This document shows positions 1-11,674 of a stretch of DNA of 64,000 nt, one piece after another. The notes below the pieces were generated by a model, which did not search any database, was not told where the DNA came from, and saw only the letters and a list, made by a program, of their open reading frames with translations. Both the position numbers and the translations under genes were made by a program. Numbering within the stretch: the stretch's first letter is position 1; each line of letters opens with the position of its first letter. The DNA is from Pogona vitticeps. Lineage: Eukaryota > Chordata > Lepidosauria > Squamata > Agamidae. The stretch spans positions 1,469,501 through 1,533,500 of the forward strand of contig NC_135793.1 in assembly GCF_051106095.1 (NCBI RefSeq), given 5' to 3'.

Positions 1-3000
1 CTAGACTAATCACAACATTCACACTTCTAGCGAGGAAAAGGCAAAGCAAAACAGGGAAACGCAGCTGGATCTTGTCCTTCACGGACCCCTGGGGATCCCT
101 GGGAACAAGATGCAAAAACTTCTGCCAGGCAGGGAAGTATCTCTGAGTAGAGTGCCATGGATTCAGTCCTGGAGTGGGCATAGATGAGAGCCATGTTGCA
201 CAGACGGCTGCCCTGAGAAACATCCAGCGATGACTAAAAAGAAAGATGGGGGGAGAAAAGCCCCTTTTGTGTCCAGGAGTGTCTTTTAGATTTCCTATTC
301 AAGGGAGCATGCTCTTAATAGTAGCGGAACAGGCGAGATCAGCCTTTCTCTACTCCAAAGCAGAGGGCTTTCACGTTTCCTCCCTAAGATACTGTATTGG
401 GCTGGAGCTGAGATTGGGGGGAAGGATAATGCAGCGATCTTCCCATGTATTAATAATGCTCGAGGGAGCTAGGCAGCTGCCACTCGCTTCCCAATGGTGC
501 TCCTCAACTTCTGAATTAGCAGTGGCTGTGGGGCTTTGCCCCGCCCTTGCACATGCAGTTTCGGCACCTCCTATCCGATTAACCTTCTCCCGAGAAGTGT
601 CTTCAGCTCAGCCCATAGTAGTCAAGGTCTTGTGAAAGAAAAGCAAAACCTTCTCTTTCAAGTCTTCTGCGTTTTAAAGGACCATGCTGATTACAGCATT
701 TTGGGGGGGGGGGGGGGGATTTGTAACTGTGCCTGTTTTAGGAACATCTCTTTCCCCCTTTGTGGGAAGGCAGCCCCCCCTGCATTAAATTTGGGGTCTC
801 TTTGTACAGAATTAATTTTTTTCAGTTGAAGCGACTTAACGTCAAACTGCACACCTCTTCCTTCCTTCTGTAAAACTGCTTTGTACTGGAAACGAGGCAA
901 GGAAATACAAGCTTGTGATAACCTTTTTGAGTTTGTGCTCAGACCAAACTTTAGACTAAGAGTTTAATGCAAACTCGGGTAATAGAAGCAGCGGTGTAGA
1001 TTGTGTAGAGGAAAGCTACGTAGGTCTTCTCTGAGAGCAAGCCCACAGATGTCAGACCGCCTCCCCCTCCGATGGGCCTGGGTGTCTCCTCCGTGGCTCC
1101 TTTCCATGGGGAACAGCCCAAAACAGACTGGATGGTTTAGGATGGAAACTGGTTGAAGGAGAGATACCAACATTTGGCATTTCCCATCTTGGGGGTGACC
1201 ACAGTGCCATAAAACCAGCGGGAACGTCTGTCATTGCTTGGTGCCTCAATATATTTCTTACTTTGTACCTGTATAGGAATGTGTGTTTTTACGTCTAGAA
1301 TGTATAGCTCCTCGTAATGGTAACTGTATTTATGAAGAAAATACATTTCTTTCTGAAAATGTTCGGGTGATCTTAGCCTTCTGTTTCCGTAGCCAATTTA
1401 AATGTTCAGGTGGAAGCCTCTCAAAATCTACCTTGCTTGGGGAAAGTGGGGAATTCTACTCTCGAGACAGAAAATGATGCGCTCCGTGCTCATTCATTCC
1501 CCGAGCAGAAATCCATTTGGAGGGGCTGAGCTCTTGTACGGAATGCTTGAAACCAAGGTTTCTCAGGTGGAAGTCCTGTGTCCTCCCTAAGCGGGCTCCC
1601 TGGTTATTAGGCTCTGAATCTTCTGTCGTTTTCTTGGCTGGAGATGGGTTGACAAGAGCTACGTGCTGGATCGCTCTATCCCAAGACCCCCACGTTGTGA
1701 GGGATTATTGGTCCTTCTTGCTGCCATCTGCTGGACCCCAAGGACTTCGACATATGAAGCGCTACGTGTTCCTCCTAGAGCAAGTGAAGGGTGCCACTGC
1801 CTGACTCCCTGATTTGGTGGGTAAAGCCAAAGGAGCAAGACATGTCCTGACTTGCACCAGAGTCCTAGAGCGCGCACGCACAAAAGGGAGCTTCCAGGCT
1901 TGGTTTGACGGTTTCATTATAGCAGATGGGTTTCAAACAGACGGACTCTAGCTCTCTCCCTAATGTTAAAGAAACTATTTGTCTCATGGCTGTTGTTTCT
2001 AGGAAGTACACAGCAGTCTCTAGATCTTCACAACCTTTGCAAAAGGGTGAATGCGCTGCCTCTACAACCAGGAGGCACACCATGCGCATGGAGGAGGCAG
2101 TCACATCTGTTTCCTGCCGGACCTTCCCCTTGCCACCTGGAGCGATCTTTCTGAAGCTTTCGGCCAAAAATCCCTGTGGCAGCAAACAACAGGAAAGCCC
2201 TTCTTGAACCTCCGCTGGGGGAGCCAGGAAGGACTGCACATATATACCCTTTTTCTGAAAGACTGAATCTTTTGTCTCGAGCTGAGTCCCAGCGACTCAA
2301 TTGTTAGCTGCCCCAGCCCCTCAAGAAGCCAGTAAGGCTGAAATTGGAGGGGGGGCCATAGGCTCTTTACGTTTCTCACACGGAAGGAAGAAGCAGTAGG
2401 CACGGGGCTGAACCGTTTGTGAATATTTGCTAGCCACAGACTGTAGCTGTTTTGTGACTCTCTAGGGCCTTTTCATTAGCTGAATGGACAGAAAGGTTTC
2501 AGAAAGGTTTGCTTCAGCAGTGCTTCACCCTATCCTAGCGATTGTCATAGGAAGGGAGACCCCAGGAAGCTTGACTCCATCCAAATGGCAATTTACAGAC
2601 ACCGTTCAGATGAATTGATGGTCAGATGCAGAAAATTATCCTCTGTTTGCTCAGCTAAGAGACATCCTTCTGAATAGAGACCGTGAGACAGACCGAAACG
2701 GAATGTGTGCCTTTAAAATAAAAACACCACAGACAAGATGTCATTTACAGTTACATGCAACCATTTATAGAGCTGAAGAAGGCACATTCTTGGCCAGAAT
2801 TGTAACTGGCAAATCCAGTAAATATAAAATGTGGACAGTCATGTTGTTTACATTTTAAAAATTTTTAACTTAAAAAAAGGGCTTCCTGAAAATTAAAACA
2901 GAATATATATGTCACGTTTGCATTTGGGACGAGAGAAAACCAAGAGGCCCACGGAGATGCCAATGTCTAGCAAAACCAAGCAGCCACCTTTTCAGGTGAG

Positions 3001-5044
3001 ACCAACATCCAGAATGCCCAGAGCCTGCGCCCAGAGTCCTCTTGGCTCTGGGGCTGGGATTCAAAGGGGTCACGTGCAAGCTTCACACCTTTTCAACACG
3101 GAAAGCAGCCTTTAAGGCTACAGAAACCACCCTGCTCTGAATGGATTTTAAAAATGCCATTCTCTTTATTAAAAGCAAATAGGAAAATTCCATGCCATGT
3201 CTACCTAGTGATGAGGACACTGTATTTGGACATACAGAGAAGTTGCGTGGAAGCCAACCTGCTACAGAGATACATTCCAAGGAGCCCCTGCTCTGGGTTG
3301 AACTTAGAAACGGTCTCGTAGGAGCAGAATCTGCCTGGGCAATCTGCTGATGGCTTGAAACCAGGGCCTCCGTTAGCACTCCTCTCCCTCTCACCGGAGT
3401 TTCATTTAAAAAAAGAAAAGAAAACCTGCTTCCAAAAACAAAGCTAAATAGGGACGGGTGACTTGCAGTGCCTCAAAGAATGAGGAGGATGGCCCTCTTA
3501 GCTCACCGTGATGGGGTGCCTGGGAGGCTAGACCAGCCAATGAATTTTGGCAATGGTCTTGCCGGAAGAGCCAGGTGTGAACCCTGCGAAGGGAAGAAGC
3601 AAAGCCCTCGATCTCTGTACAATCTGCCCAGTCATTTAAAGATACAATACCAGAAAACAGACATCAGCTATGAATGCCACAGAGGAGAACAGCAAAAATA
3701 AATAACAGTAAATGCTATGCATAGTTCTGGGGTTGTTTTGCACTCAGATTTCCAAACTATTTTAACCAACACATGACAACGTAAAACTCTTAACTTAAAA
3801 CCAAGTGCAATGAAGACAAGAAACAAACCTATATACAAGACAGGTTACATTTTACAGAGCACTGTACATTCAAGACAGAAAAAAAGATTTTGGTTTTTTT
3901 GAATTAAAGCGGAGTATAAAATTTTCTCCACAAAGTATCAAGAGGAATATTAGAAAAAGCTTAGCAAACTACATCAAGGTGACACTCCACCGGAAAGTGG
4001 ACGTGTTGGCGGTATGCTGGGGGAGACAAGATTATCAATGTTAGGTGTACAATTAAAAAAATTACTTCCATCATTCGCTCTATCAGCTTTCATAATGTTT
4101 TTCAGAGGATTACATGATGTACAACTCACTAATTACATCACAATGAGTGGATGAAATAGGGCATTTTCTGCAAACTGGGTTAAGCTGGCGTTTACTTATG
4201 TCTAAATCAAAAATATACTTTTAGAAAAGCCAAATATACTTTACCTCATACTGGTTTGATCTCAAAGAACGCCCACTCTCAACTAAAGAGCCCAAAGATG
4301 GTTTCTCCGAATTATGACTAAAATTATTTGGAGGCCACTGCACCTACATTCTTGCATTCCAGAGGGAGACGAGAAGTAAGAAAGCTGCTTTTAGGCTTAC
4401 TCCATTTAACAGGAGATGTGTGAATTAAAACAACATCCAGCGTAACCCAATGTTTTTATTTTTGAGATGAAGGGCCTTAACTGCAAAGTGAATTGCTGCC
4501 AGACAAATAAAGAGAGAGTAGAATTTGAGGGGAAACCACCAGGCCCCCATCTTTATCTGCCGGATACCACCAGAAAGTGCCCCCAGAGCAAATGTGAAAA
4601 GGGAATGATACTCCTTTTCACAGAAATATTAGAAGCATGATTAGAGTAATTGATTGCAGGAGAGACGCCTTCAAGGCAGACCTGAGAGAGGGGAAGAAAT
4701 CGAGCTCCTGTGACTTCTGTTTAGTGAGGATCCGACAGAGAAACACATTTCCTCTTTTGGAACCCACTATTTCCCCACTCTGTTATAACGACTCCTACGG
4801 GTAAGAGGACAAGCCACATGGCAGGCAACACGAAAGGAAAGCTGGCGAGCCGCAGTTAGGCAGCCGAGAGGGCTCTGCGGTCTTTGAAGCTACATCCTTA
4901 GAGACCCGTGAAGTTTCAGATATACGCTACTTATTTCTAGGTATACAGAGGCTATCTGATATCAGACGTCAACCAGTGTTTCAAAAGAGTGTCACAATAA
5001 GAATGTGATTTTGAACACAAGCAAACCCCCGTAAAAACCTGGAA
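1..5044. other. Region without a recognised gene; possible distal 3'UTR on the minus strand
   Basis: No conserved protein is seen in any frame. 2.7-5.0 kb is A/T-rich and free of recognised repeats. Minus-strand AATAAA signals lie at 3165-3170 and 4455-4460 and could be the old ATP7A poly(A) sites or belong to the stretch at 5045. A G16 run lies at about 703-718. Confidence 0.4.
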
Positions 5045-5192
5045 TTAAGTCACGCCAGCCTCGGCATTGCCCTTCAGCATAACCGCGGGCTCTACAGCAA
5101 GCCCAGAGGAGTTGAGCCCCTGGCCTGCCTCTGCCAGCTGCTGCTCTTCCTCCACGCTTGTCCCCCGGGCCATTTTCTTGAAAAAGCGGGAG
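5045..5192 (-). other. Unidentified coding-like stretch, possible terminal exon
   Basis: On the minus strand a frame reads SSRFFKKMARGTSVEEEQQ then LAEAGQGLNSSGLAVEPAVM and stops at TAA 5045-5047. A pyrimidine-rich run and CTCAG lie just before it (AG at 5194-5193). The codon use looks plausible, and a long repeat-poor, A/T-rich stretch follows downstream (to about 2.7 kb), as a 3'UTR would. I do not recognise the protein and found no upstream exon. It may be chance. Confidence 0.2.
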
Positions 5193-5260
5193 CTGAGCTC
5201 AAGTGATGTGGGAATGGAAGGACGAAACGGGCACCCACTGGGGAGTGTGGGAGTGTGTGG

Positions 5261-5261
<1 letters not shown>

Positions 5262-5310
<49 letters not shown>
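5262..5310. repeat. (GT)n microsatellite
   Basis: About 24 GT units, preceded by GGGAGTGTG repeats and followed by a GC/GT-alternating end, a Z-DNA-prone run. Confidence 0.97.
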
Positions 5311-5313
<3 letters not shown>

Positions 5314-5568
5314 TGCGCGCGCAGACCAAGACCGTAAGTCCTTTGGGGGGGGAGGGACTCTATACTAGAGATTATTTTAACCATGATTCCAGACAAAGGT
5401 TAAAACCTAGCACCAGTCACTTTGCAAACATGATGAGAAAGGTGGACACGCCAAGGGTTTCACCCCTCAAAACACAGTTCTTTTTAAAGCACTGACACAT
5501 TTTTTTTTTCAAATGTGAATATATGAAAGCACATGACAGAAAACAGGGTCAGATCCTGTGCTTTGTCT

Positions 5569-5717
5569 TAATAATAATCTTAGAACTGCAGAGCCGGAAG
5601 GGACCCAATGGATCACCATGTCCAGCCCTTGACAAGGAGACCGAGCGGAGAATCAAACTCCCAACCTCTGGCTCCGCAGCCAGAGACCTAAACCCCCTGA
5701 GGAGCTATCCAACAGTT
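5569..5717 (-). mobile_element. tRNA-derived SINE
   Basis: Reverse complement of a SINE with a tRNA-like head (GGGAGTTTGATTC B-box remnant after TGGCTGCGGAGCCAGAG), a GTCCCTTCC body and a CAGTTCTAAGATTATTATTA tail. The same family recurs at 13,063, 27,551, 30,112 and 40,545. Confidence 0.7.
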
Positions 5718-6573
5718 AGTGGGGGGCAAAGCATGTCTCTACCATTAAGAGATGTGCCAGCAAGACTGGTACCAGGATCTAGTATTTATTAGACTTCGCC
5801 TATCAGAAAAGCAACCACTCACTGGTGATACCACCTAAATCACAGGGAGAAAACCTCTGGGGATCTAAATGAAAACAAGACATCAACAGACTCCTTTTCA
5901 GAAGCATTCTGAGAATAAGGACTCTGAACGTCCCAAGTAGCCCAGTGGTCTCTACAGAACACGGCCTTGCTTGCTTCACAGCTGCAAAGGGGTGTCTCCT
6001 CCTTTAAGCGGCTTCCCCACAAGGGCAGTAAAGCAGGAGGAGAGGCTGCCCTGACCTCCCATTTTTGCCCATGGCTGAAAAGGAACCAGATGATTTCCCA
6101 GACATGCTGCGTGCACACAGGCCTGCCCTTCTCACCCACAGCCCCAGAGGAGTGTATACAAATCGGAAGGTCTGCTCGGTGGGGGAGGAAAACACATGAA
6201 TACCAGGGAATTGTTTCTCTCTTTTCCAGAACCAGAGAAAACATGCATTAACATTTTATGAAGAATTATGAACAAGCCTGAATGTCAGACGGCTAAGGCA
6301 CATCTGTTTGGCAAAAAGTGGTTTGGTTTAGCATCATGGTTTATAGCAGACCCTAAACGGCCTCCTACCTGCAAGGACACGGCCCAAAGCCACATGCCTG
6401 GTGGCTCCTCTCTTCATGATTCCAGATAAGGTCCTTAAATAGTTGGGCTCTCTTTCCAGAAAGCAATGTCCAGTGCAGCTGAGTGCCACTGCCCAGCATT
6501 TGGTTTCCAGCACATACGCGTCTTCGCCTCGTGCTCTCCTTGGCTTGCTAATACTGGCAAAACAGTGCAGAAA
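5718..6573. other. Stretch between a SINE and the LTR element, no gene seen
   Basis: No conserved coding match. It carries one minus-strand AATAAA at 5785-5790. Before the LTR element inserted, this was contiguous with the ATP7A last exon and is probably native 3'UTR or flank. Confidence 0.4.
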
Positions 6574-6578
6574 CCACC
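6574..6578. repeat. Left target-site duplication CCACC
   Basis: Five bases match 12216-12220 on the other side of the element, the duplication length usual for Ty3/Gypsy integration. Confidence 0.85.
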
Positions 6579-7119
6579 TGTTACATAACAGCACTGATGT
6601 TACCTGTCTGTCATGGGTTTGGAGGGAAAGTTCCATCCTATGGGGAGTGGAAGGCGGGACATCAGGAGGAGGGGCTGTACTGTATAAATATGTGATGCCT
6701 GTGTGGTGAAGGGAGATGCTGAGACAGACTGTGAGACACTGGGTTGGGACGAAGCAGCAGCTGGGGAAGAAGAAGCTGTTGTGGGAGTCTGGGTGTCTGA
6801 CAGGGTACTACTGTGTGTCAGAGTACCAGCCTGAAAGGTTCAGGGGTCTGTTGGTTAGCCAGAACTGATGGGTTCAGGGTCTGTGCTTTAAGTTAAAGGT
6901 TCTAGGTGAACCAAACTGTATGCTTGTGTGTGTGAGAATAAGCCACGTTACTTTATTTTATTCACCTGATTGTTTTATTTACCCTGTTTGTATTTAAAAT
7001 AAACCTTATTCTTTTATTGTTTAAAAATCCATCCCTGGTCTGTGTGACTTATTATAGGGAATGGTTGGTGGCAGCTTAGTAACTGTGTGATAGATCCCAG
7101 TAGGTCTGGGTTTGTCACA
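6579..7119 (+). repeat. Left LTR of the Gmr1-like element
   Basis: 541 bases, TG...CA ends. It contains a TATA-like TATAAATA near 6680 and AATAAA at 6998-7003, so the promoter and polyadenylation signals are in the usual places. It looks identical to the right LTR. Confidence 0.95.
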
Positions 7120-7124
7120 TTGAT

Positions 7125-7142
7125 TGGTGTCCAGCGTGTGGG
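7125..7142 (+). promoter_or_regulatory. Candidate primer-binding site of the LTR element
   Basis: TGGTGTCCAGCG starts six bases after the left LTR. The leading TGG fits pairing to a tRNA 3'-CCA end. The tRNA was not identified with certainty; the TGGTGTC start is of the leucine/serine type. Confidence 0.45.
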
Positions 7143-7557
7143 ATACGACTGGTCCAGTTGTCCAGCGGTCCAGCAAAGCCTTGGCAGGTGTGCCCAGAGC
7201 AAGGGGGGTCTAGTCAGGGACAGTCTGAGGCGCGTAGGTAATCTTCTAGGTGTACCTCACGGGGAGGTGCGCTAGTAGAAGAACGTGCCAACTGGGGAGA
7301 CTTAGATTAAGGTGCTCTGAGGCAGCCTAGTTTTGGCGGGAAAAAGCTGAGGAAAAACTGCGTAGCAACAGCGAGCTAGCTTGCCAGCTGAGAGGCCCAG
7401 CAGAGGGGGGTAGGCTCTGACTCGATACTGTTGCAAGTTTAGTGCTGAAGAACAGCAGCAATCTCTAGGGAGAGCTGGTTCTGAGGCAAAAAGGAAAAAA
7501 GTGGTCGTTTTATTCTGAGGCTTGACTTTTTAAAGCAGCCTGTTCTGAGGGGGGGGT

Positions 7558-10500
7558 ATGCCCTTGACTCGAAGCCAAGTAGCAGACATGAGTGAAGTGA
7601 AAGACCCCCAGATTGACCAAGGTTCTGAGGATGAATTTGGCTCAGTGCAAGGTGACAGCACAGGAGAGCAAGACCCAGAACTCAGAAAAATACTCATAGC
7701 CCAACAGCATGAACTGAGGGTGAGGGAAATGGAGGAAAGGGAAAGAGAGAAACAGCGGCAATTTGAATTAGAGAGAGAGAGAGAAAGAATGGAAATGGAG
7801 AGGGAGAGAGAGAGAATTGCTCTGGAAAAAGAAAGAATGGCGTTTGAATTAAGAAAACTGGAAATGATGAACCAGAACAATAATAATAATAGGGATTCTG
7901 AGGGAGGCCAACTGTCTAAGGCTGACCTGAAGAAATTCCCTGTGTACCACAAGGGAGATTGTCCTGAGGTGTTCTTTTCCTTAGTGGAAAGAGCGTTTGT
8001 GGACTTCTCAGTGAGGGAAACTGAGAAGATGACCATCATGCGATCTTTAATCAGTGGTAGCCTGGCTGAGGTTTATGCCGAGATGCCTGAGGAACTGATG
8101 AAAGATTTTGCAGAGTTCAAAAAACTGGTGTTTGCAAGACATGGGATAAATGCAGAGCAGCTGAGACAAAGATTCAGGTCCCTTACCAAGAAGCCAGAAC
8201 AGACTTTTACCCAAGTGGGGGCCCAATTGGTGAGGCTGCTTGAGAAATGGCTATCGCAGGAGGGGACAGAGACCTATGAACAGCTTAAAGACTTGATAGC
8301 CCTGGAACAGTTCTATTCAGTTCTGCATGGGGAATTGAAATTCCAGGTGAGGGAAAGGAAACCGAAATCTGTGGCAGCAGCCGCAGAAATCGCGGATTTT
8401 ATCTCCCAAATAAGAAAGCCCTTGGGTGAGGGGAAATCTGTAGGTAAACCCAAAGAAACCTACAGCAAGTACTCTCAAGGACCAGGGAAAAGCCAGCAAG
8501 GGGGAGGGGCCCATGGTGAAGGGAAGCCCTCAGGCATGAAACCAAGCCCTCAGAATTTGGAGGGAAAACCGAAACAAGAGGAGAGAGAATCCAAATACAC
8601 CAGAAAATGTTATTTCTGTCAGGGAAAGGGTCATCTGATCTCAGAGTGTGAGAAATTGAAGCAGCTAAAAGGGATGGTGCCTCAGAATTCTAGTGGGACC
8701 AAGCCAAAAGCTGTGTTCTGTGTCCAGAAGGAGCAAAGCTCAGTGTCACTGAGGGAGCCGGTTGCCATGGCTACTCAGTCTGGAACAGCTACCTCTGCTG
8801 ATCAGGCTGAGGAAAATGGTCCTCTTGTGGAGGTAAAGCGCTGCTTGCTGATAAAAACAGATTCTCAGTTGTTTGAGACAGCAGGGGTGGACGTAGGAAT
8901 ACTTGACCGTCAGTATAGGGGGCTGCGGGACACTTGTTCCCAGGTAACCCTGTGCCATCCAGATATTATTCCTCGGGAGTTTATAATCCCAAATGAGAGC
9001 ATAAAGGTGGCAGGGATTGAGGGGCAGGTAATCTCTCTGCCAGTAGCAGAGGTACCTGTCAACTTTCAAGGCTGGAGGGGAGATTGGCGGCTAGCGATTT
9101 CATCGACTCTGCCAGCAGCCGTGCTCGTGGGAAATGACCTGGCTGAACATGTGAAAAGGGTGCTAGTGATTACACGCTCACAAGCCACCACGGGGACAGT
9201 TCAGGGGGGTAATGAGGAGCCAGAGACGGAAGCAGAGGGGAGTTTAGAAGCTGTGGTGGAAACCTTAACCACAGACAGCAGATTTGGACAGGAGCAAAAG
9301 GCAGACGCCACTCTCCAAAAGTGTTTTGAACAGGTGACTGACGCCCAGCTAACATCTGAAACCCCAGTGAGATTTCTGGAGAAAAAGGGGATTTTATATA
9401 GAGAAACCCTGAGGAATATCTCAAAAGGGGGAGATGGGATCAGAAGCCAGCTGGTGGTACCTGAAAAGTATCGCCCCATGATCTTACAAAGGGGTCACTC
9501 TGACATGTTTGCTGCACACTTAGGGGTGAAAGGGCCCCTTGATTTGATCAAACAAAATTGGGAGCAGATCACCCAGGATGACCCACAAGACGTTGTGACA
9601 TACATAGACACCTTGATGAATGACCTAAAGAGGAATCTAGAGCTGGCAGCAGAAAACCTGCAAGCTCAGAAGGTCAGACAGAAAACATGGTATGACCACA
9701 AAGCTAGAGAGAGGCGCTTTGACCCAGGGGAGGAAGTGCTTTGGCTTAGGCCCTGCAGAGAGAATAAACTGCAGCTCAAATGGGCAGGACCATATAGGGT
9801 CATTTCCAAGATGTCAGACCTGAACTACCTAATAGAGCAGGAGGAGAACCAAGCAAGGAGGGTGGTTCATGTGAATGCCCTAAAACCCTACTACAGAGGG
9901 GAACAGAGGGTTCTATTTGCTATAAAAGCAGCTGAGAGTGAGGAAGCTGAATTACCCTTCTGGGAGGGTAGAGGGGAAGTAAAATACAACCCAGAGGAGG
10001 TCAATATCAGTCCTGCACTCACCCAAGACCGGCAGCAAGAACTAAACATGCTGCTTAGGAAATATCAACAGGTGTTTTCCAACAAGCCGGGGATAGTGAA
10101 GGGAGTGATGCATCGGATCCACACAGGGGATGCACCCCCGCAGGCAGTATCCCCATACCGAGTAACGGGACCCTATAGGGACAAGGTGCGGAAGGAGCTG
10201 GACGAAATGCTGAGGGAGAACATAATCGTCCCCTCTTCTAGTCCTTGGTCCTCTCCGATAGTCCTTGTGGACAAGCCTGATGGGAGCATTAGGTTTTGTG
10301 TTGATTACAGGAAATTAAACCGTGTAACCACTCCTGATGCCTACCCAATGCCCAGGCTAGACAACCTGATTGAAACCATAGGGGGTTGTCGGTTCATCTC
10401 ATCATTGGACCTGGTAAAGGGATATTGGCAATTAAGAATTGATCCCAGGGATCAAGAAAAGACTGCCTTTTGCAGCCCTTTTGGTCTCTATGAGTTTCGA

Positions 10501-11403
10501 GTCCTGAGCTTTGGTCTCAGAAATGCACCAGCCACATTCCAAAGGCTGATGGACCAGACCTTGGCAGGGCTCAGTGACTTTACAGTGGCCTACATTGACG
10601 ACATAGGGATCTTCAGTAATACCTGGGAAGATCACCTGATACACCTGGAGTTAGTGCTGCAGAGGTTAAGTGCAGCAGGGCTAACAGTAAAGGCCAGCAA
10701 GTGTCAGCTGGGTAGCCCAGAAATAAAATACTTGGGTCACATGGTAGGGGGAGGAGTGATAAAACCCCTGGAGGCCAAAATAGAAGCTGTTCGTGATTGG
10801 CCTAGACCCCACACCAAGAAAAAAGTCAAATCATTTCTTGGGTTGGTGGGCTACTACAGAAAGTTCATCCCGAGGTTTGGCGAGATTGCGGCTCCGCTGA
10901 CCGATCTGACGAGGAAGAAGGCTGATGACCGCATCCCGTGGACCAGCGACTGTGAGGCGGCGTTCCAGAGGTTGAAGGAGGCGTTAATCAACTATCCAGT
11001 CCTGCGTGCTCCAGACTTCGACCGGGAGTTCATCATCTACACCGATGCGTCTAACAGCGGGGTAGGAGCAGTTCTGTGCCAGGAGGATGAGAATGGTGAC
11101 CAACATCCAGTGTCCTACCTGAGTAGGAAACTTCAAAAAGGTGAGAGACATTTGGCAACCGTGGAGAAGGAGTGTTTGGCCATAGTCTACGCGATCCAGA
11201 AGGCCAAGCCTTACATCTGGGGAAGACATTTTATTCTGTGTACTGACCATTCACCATTGCAATGGTTAAAGACAATGAAAACCCACAATAGCAAACTTAT
11301 GAGGTGGGCTTTAAACCTACAGGACTATGACTTTGAAGTGAAGGTGGTCAGAGGGTCAGTGAACTGTGTTGCTGACGCCTTATCAAGAAGACCTGAAGAA
11401 TGA
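7558..11403 (+). CDS. Fused Gag-Pol-like frame of the Gmr1-like element
   Basis: A single frame of 1281 codons. In order: an acidic and Glu/Arg-rich coiled-coil N-terminus (about 7680-7880); a capsid section; a SCAN-like helical part at about 8155-8420, where LRQRFRSLTKK, LIALEQFYSVL and ELKFQVRERKPKS parallel the SCAN pattern of LEQF, E-L and W/Q-V-E-H-x-P-E-S; a CCHC zinc knuckle (CYFCQGKGHLISEC, about 8608-8650); a protease-like stretch; an integrase-type block ending in GPYRV (about 9480-9890); reverse transcriptase with YIDD near 10590; and RNase H with TDAS near 11040. No frameshift separates Gag and Pol. Treated as a mobile-element fossil; see the element entry. Confidence 0.9.
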   Translation: MPLTRSQVADMSEVKDPQIDQGSEDEFGSVQGDSTGEQDPELRKILIAQQHELRVREMEEREREKQRQFELERERERMEMERERERIALEKERMAFELRKLEMMNQNNNNNRDSEGGQLSKADLKKFPVYHKGDCPEVFFSLVERAFVDFSVRETEKMTIMRSLISGSLAEVYAEMPEELMKDFAEFKKLVFARHGINAEQLRQRFRSLTKKPEQTFTQVGAQLVRLLEKWLSQEGTETYEQLKDLIALEQFYSVLHGELKFQVRERKPKSVAAAAEIADFISQIRKPLGEGKSVGKPKETYSKYSQGPGKSQQGGGAHGEGKPSGMKPSPQNLEGKPKQEERESKYTRKCYFCQGKGHLISECEKLKQLKGMVPQNSSGTKPKAVFCVQKEQSSVSLREPVAMATQSGTATSADQAEENGPLVEVKRCLLIKTDSQLFETAGVDVGILDRQYRGLRDTCSQVTLCHPDIIPREFIIPNESIKVAGIEGQVISLPVAEVPVNFQGWRGDWRLAISSTLPAAVLVGNDLAEHVKRVLVITRSQATTGTVQGGNEEPETEAEGSLEAVVETLTTDSRFGQEQKADATLQKCFEQVTDAQLTSETPVRFLEKKGILYRETLRNISKGGDGIRSQLVVPEKYRPMILQRGHSDMFAAHLGVKGPLDLIKQNWEQITQDDPQDVVTYIDTLMNDLKRNLELAAENLQAQKVRQKTWYDHKARERRFDPGEEVLWLRPCRENKLQLKWAGPYRVISKMSDLNYLIEQEENQARRVVHVNALKPYYRGEQRVLFAIKAAESEEAELPFWEGRGEVKYNPEEVNISPALTQDRQQELNMLLRKYQQVFSNKPGIVKGVMHRIHTGDAPPQAVSPYRVTGPYRDKVRKELDEMLRENIIVPSSSPWSSPIVLVDKPDGSIRFCVDYRKLNRVTTPDAYPMPRLDNLIETIGGCRFISSLDLVKGYWQLRIDPRDQEKTAFCSPFGLYEFRVLSFGLRNAPATFQRLMDQTLAGLSDFTVAYIDDIGIFSNTWEDHLIHLELVLQRLSAAGLTVKASKCQLGSPEIKYLGHMVGGGVIKPLEAKIEAVRDWPRPHTKKKVKSFLGLVGYYRKFIPRFGEIAAPLTDLTRKKADDRIPWTSDCEAAFQRLKEALINYPVLRAPDFDREFIIYTDASNSGVGAVLCQEDENGDQHPVSYLSRKLQKGERHLATVEKECLAIVYAIQKAKPYIWGRHFILCTDHSPLQWLKTMKTHNSKLMRWALNLQDYDFEVKVVRGSVNCVADALSRRPEE

Positions 11404-11662
11404 AGACGGCGAAAGAACATGGACTATATGTATATAATGAAAACAAAAAGTTAAAATGTACCTGGTTTTGAATTGGTTTGTATGAATAAAGGTAAATTGA
11501 TGTAATGTATATGGTAAATGTTTAAATGCATAATTGCTATGGTTAACTTAGAGTGTAAGGATGAGTAAGTATAATATGGTATGTATAACTGTTTTTGTGT
11601 ATTTTATACAGGTTGTTTTTTTGTGAAAAGCACGTTAGCTTTCCCCCTACAAAACAACTTAT

Positions 11663-11674
11663 AAAGAGGGGAGG
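11663..11674 (+). promoter_or_regulatory. Polypurine tract of the LTR element
   Basis: An uninterrupted purine run, AAAGAGGGGAGG, abuts the right LTR, the standard plus-strand priming site. Confidence 0.75.

Noticed and set aside
5067-5495. Open frames across the (GT)n tract on both strands
   Set aside because: Dinucleotide repeats keep several frames open; the Cys-Val or Thr-His runs have no family match.
1-6573. PGK1 or TLR13 as the next gene beyond ATP7A
   Set aside because: Expected from mammalian order, but no phosphoglycerate-kinase or TIR/LRR sequence is seen on either strand.
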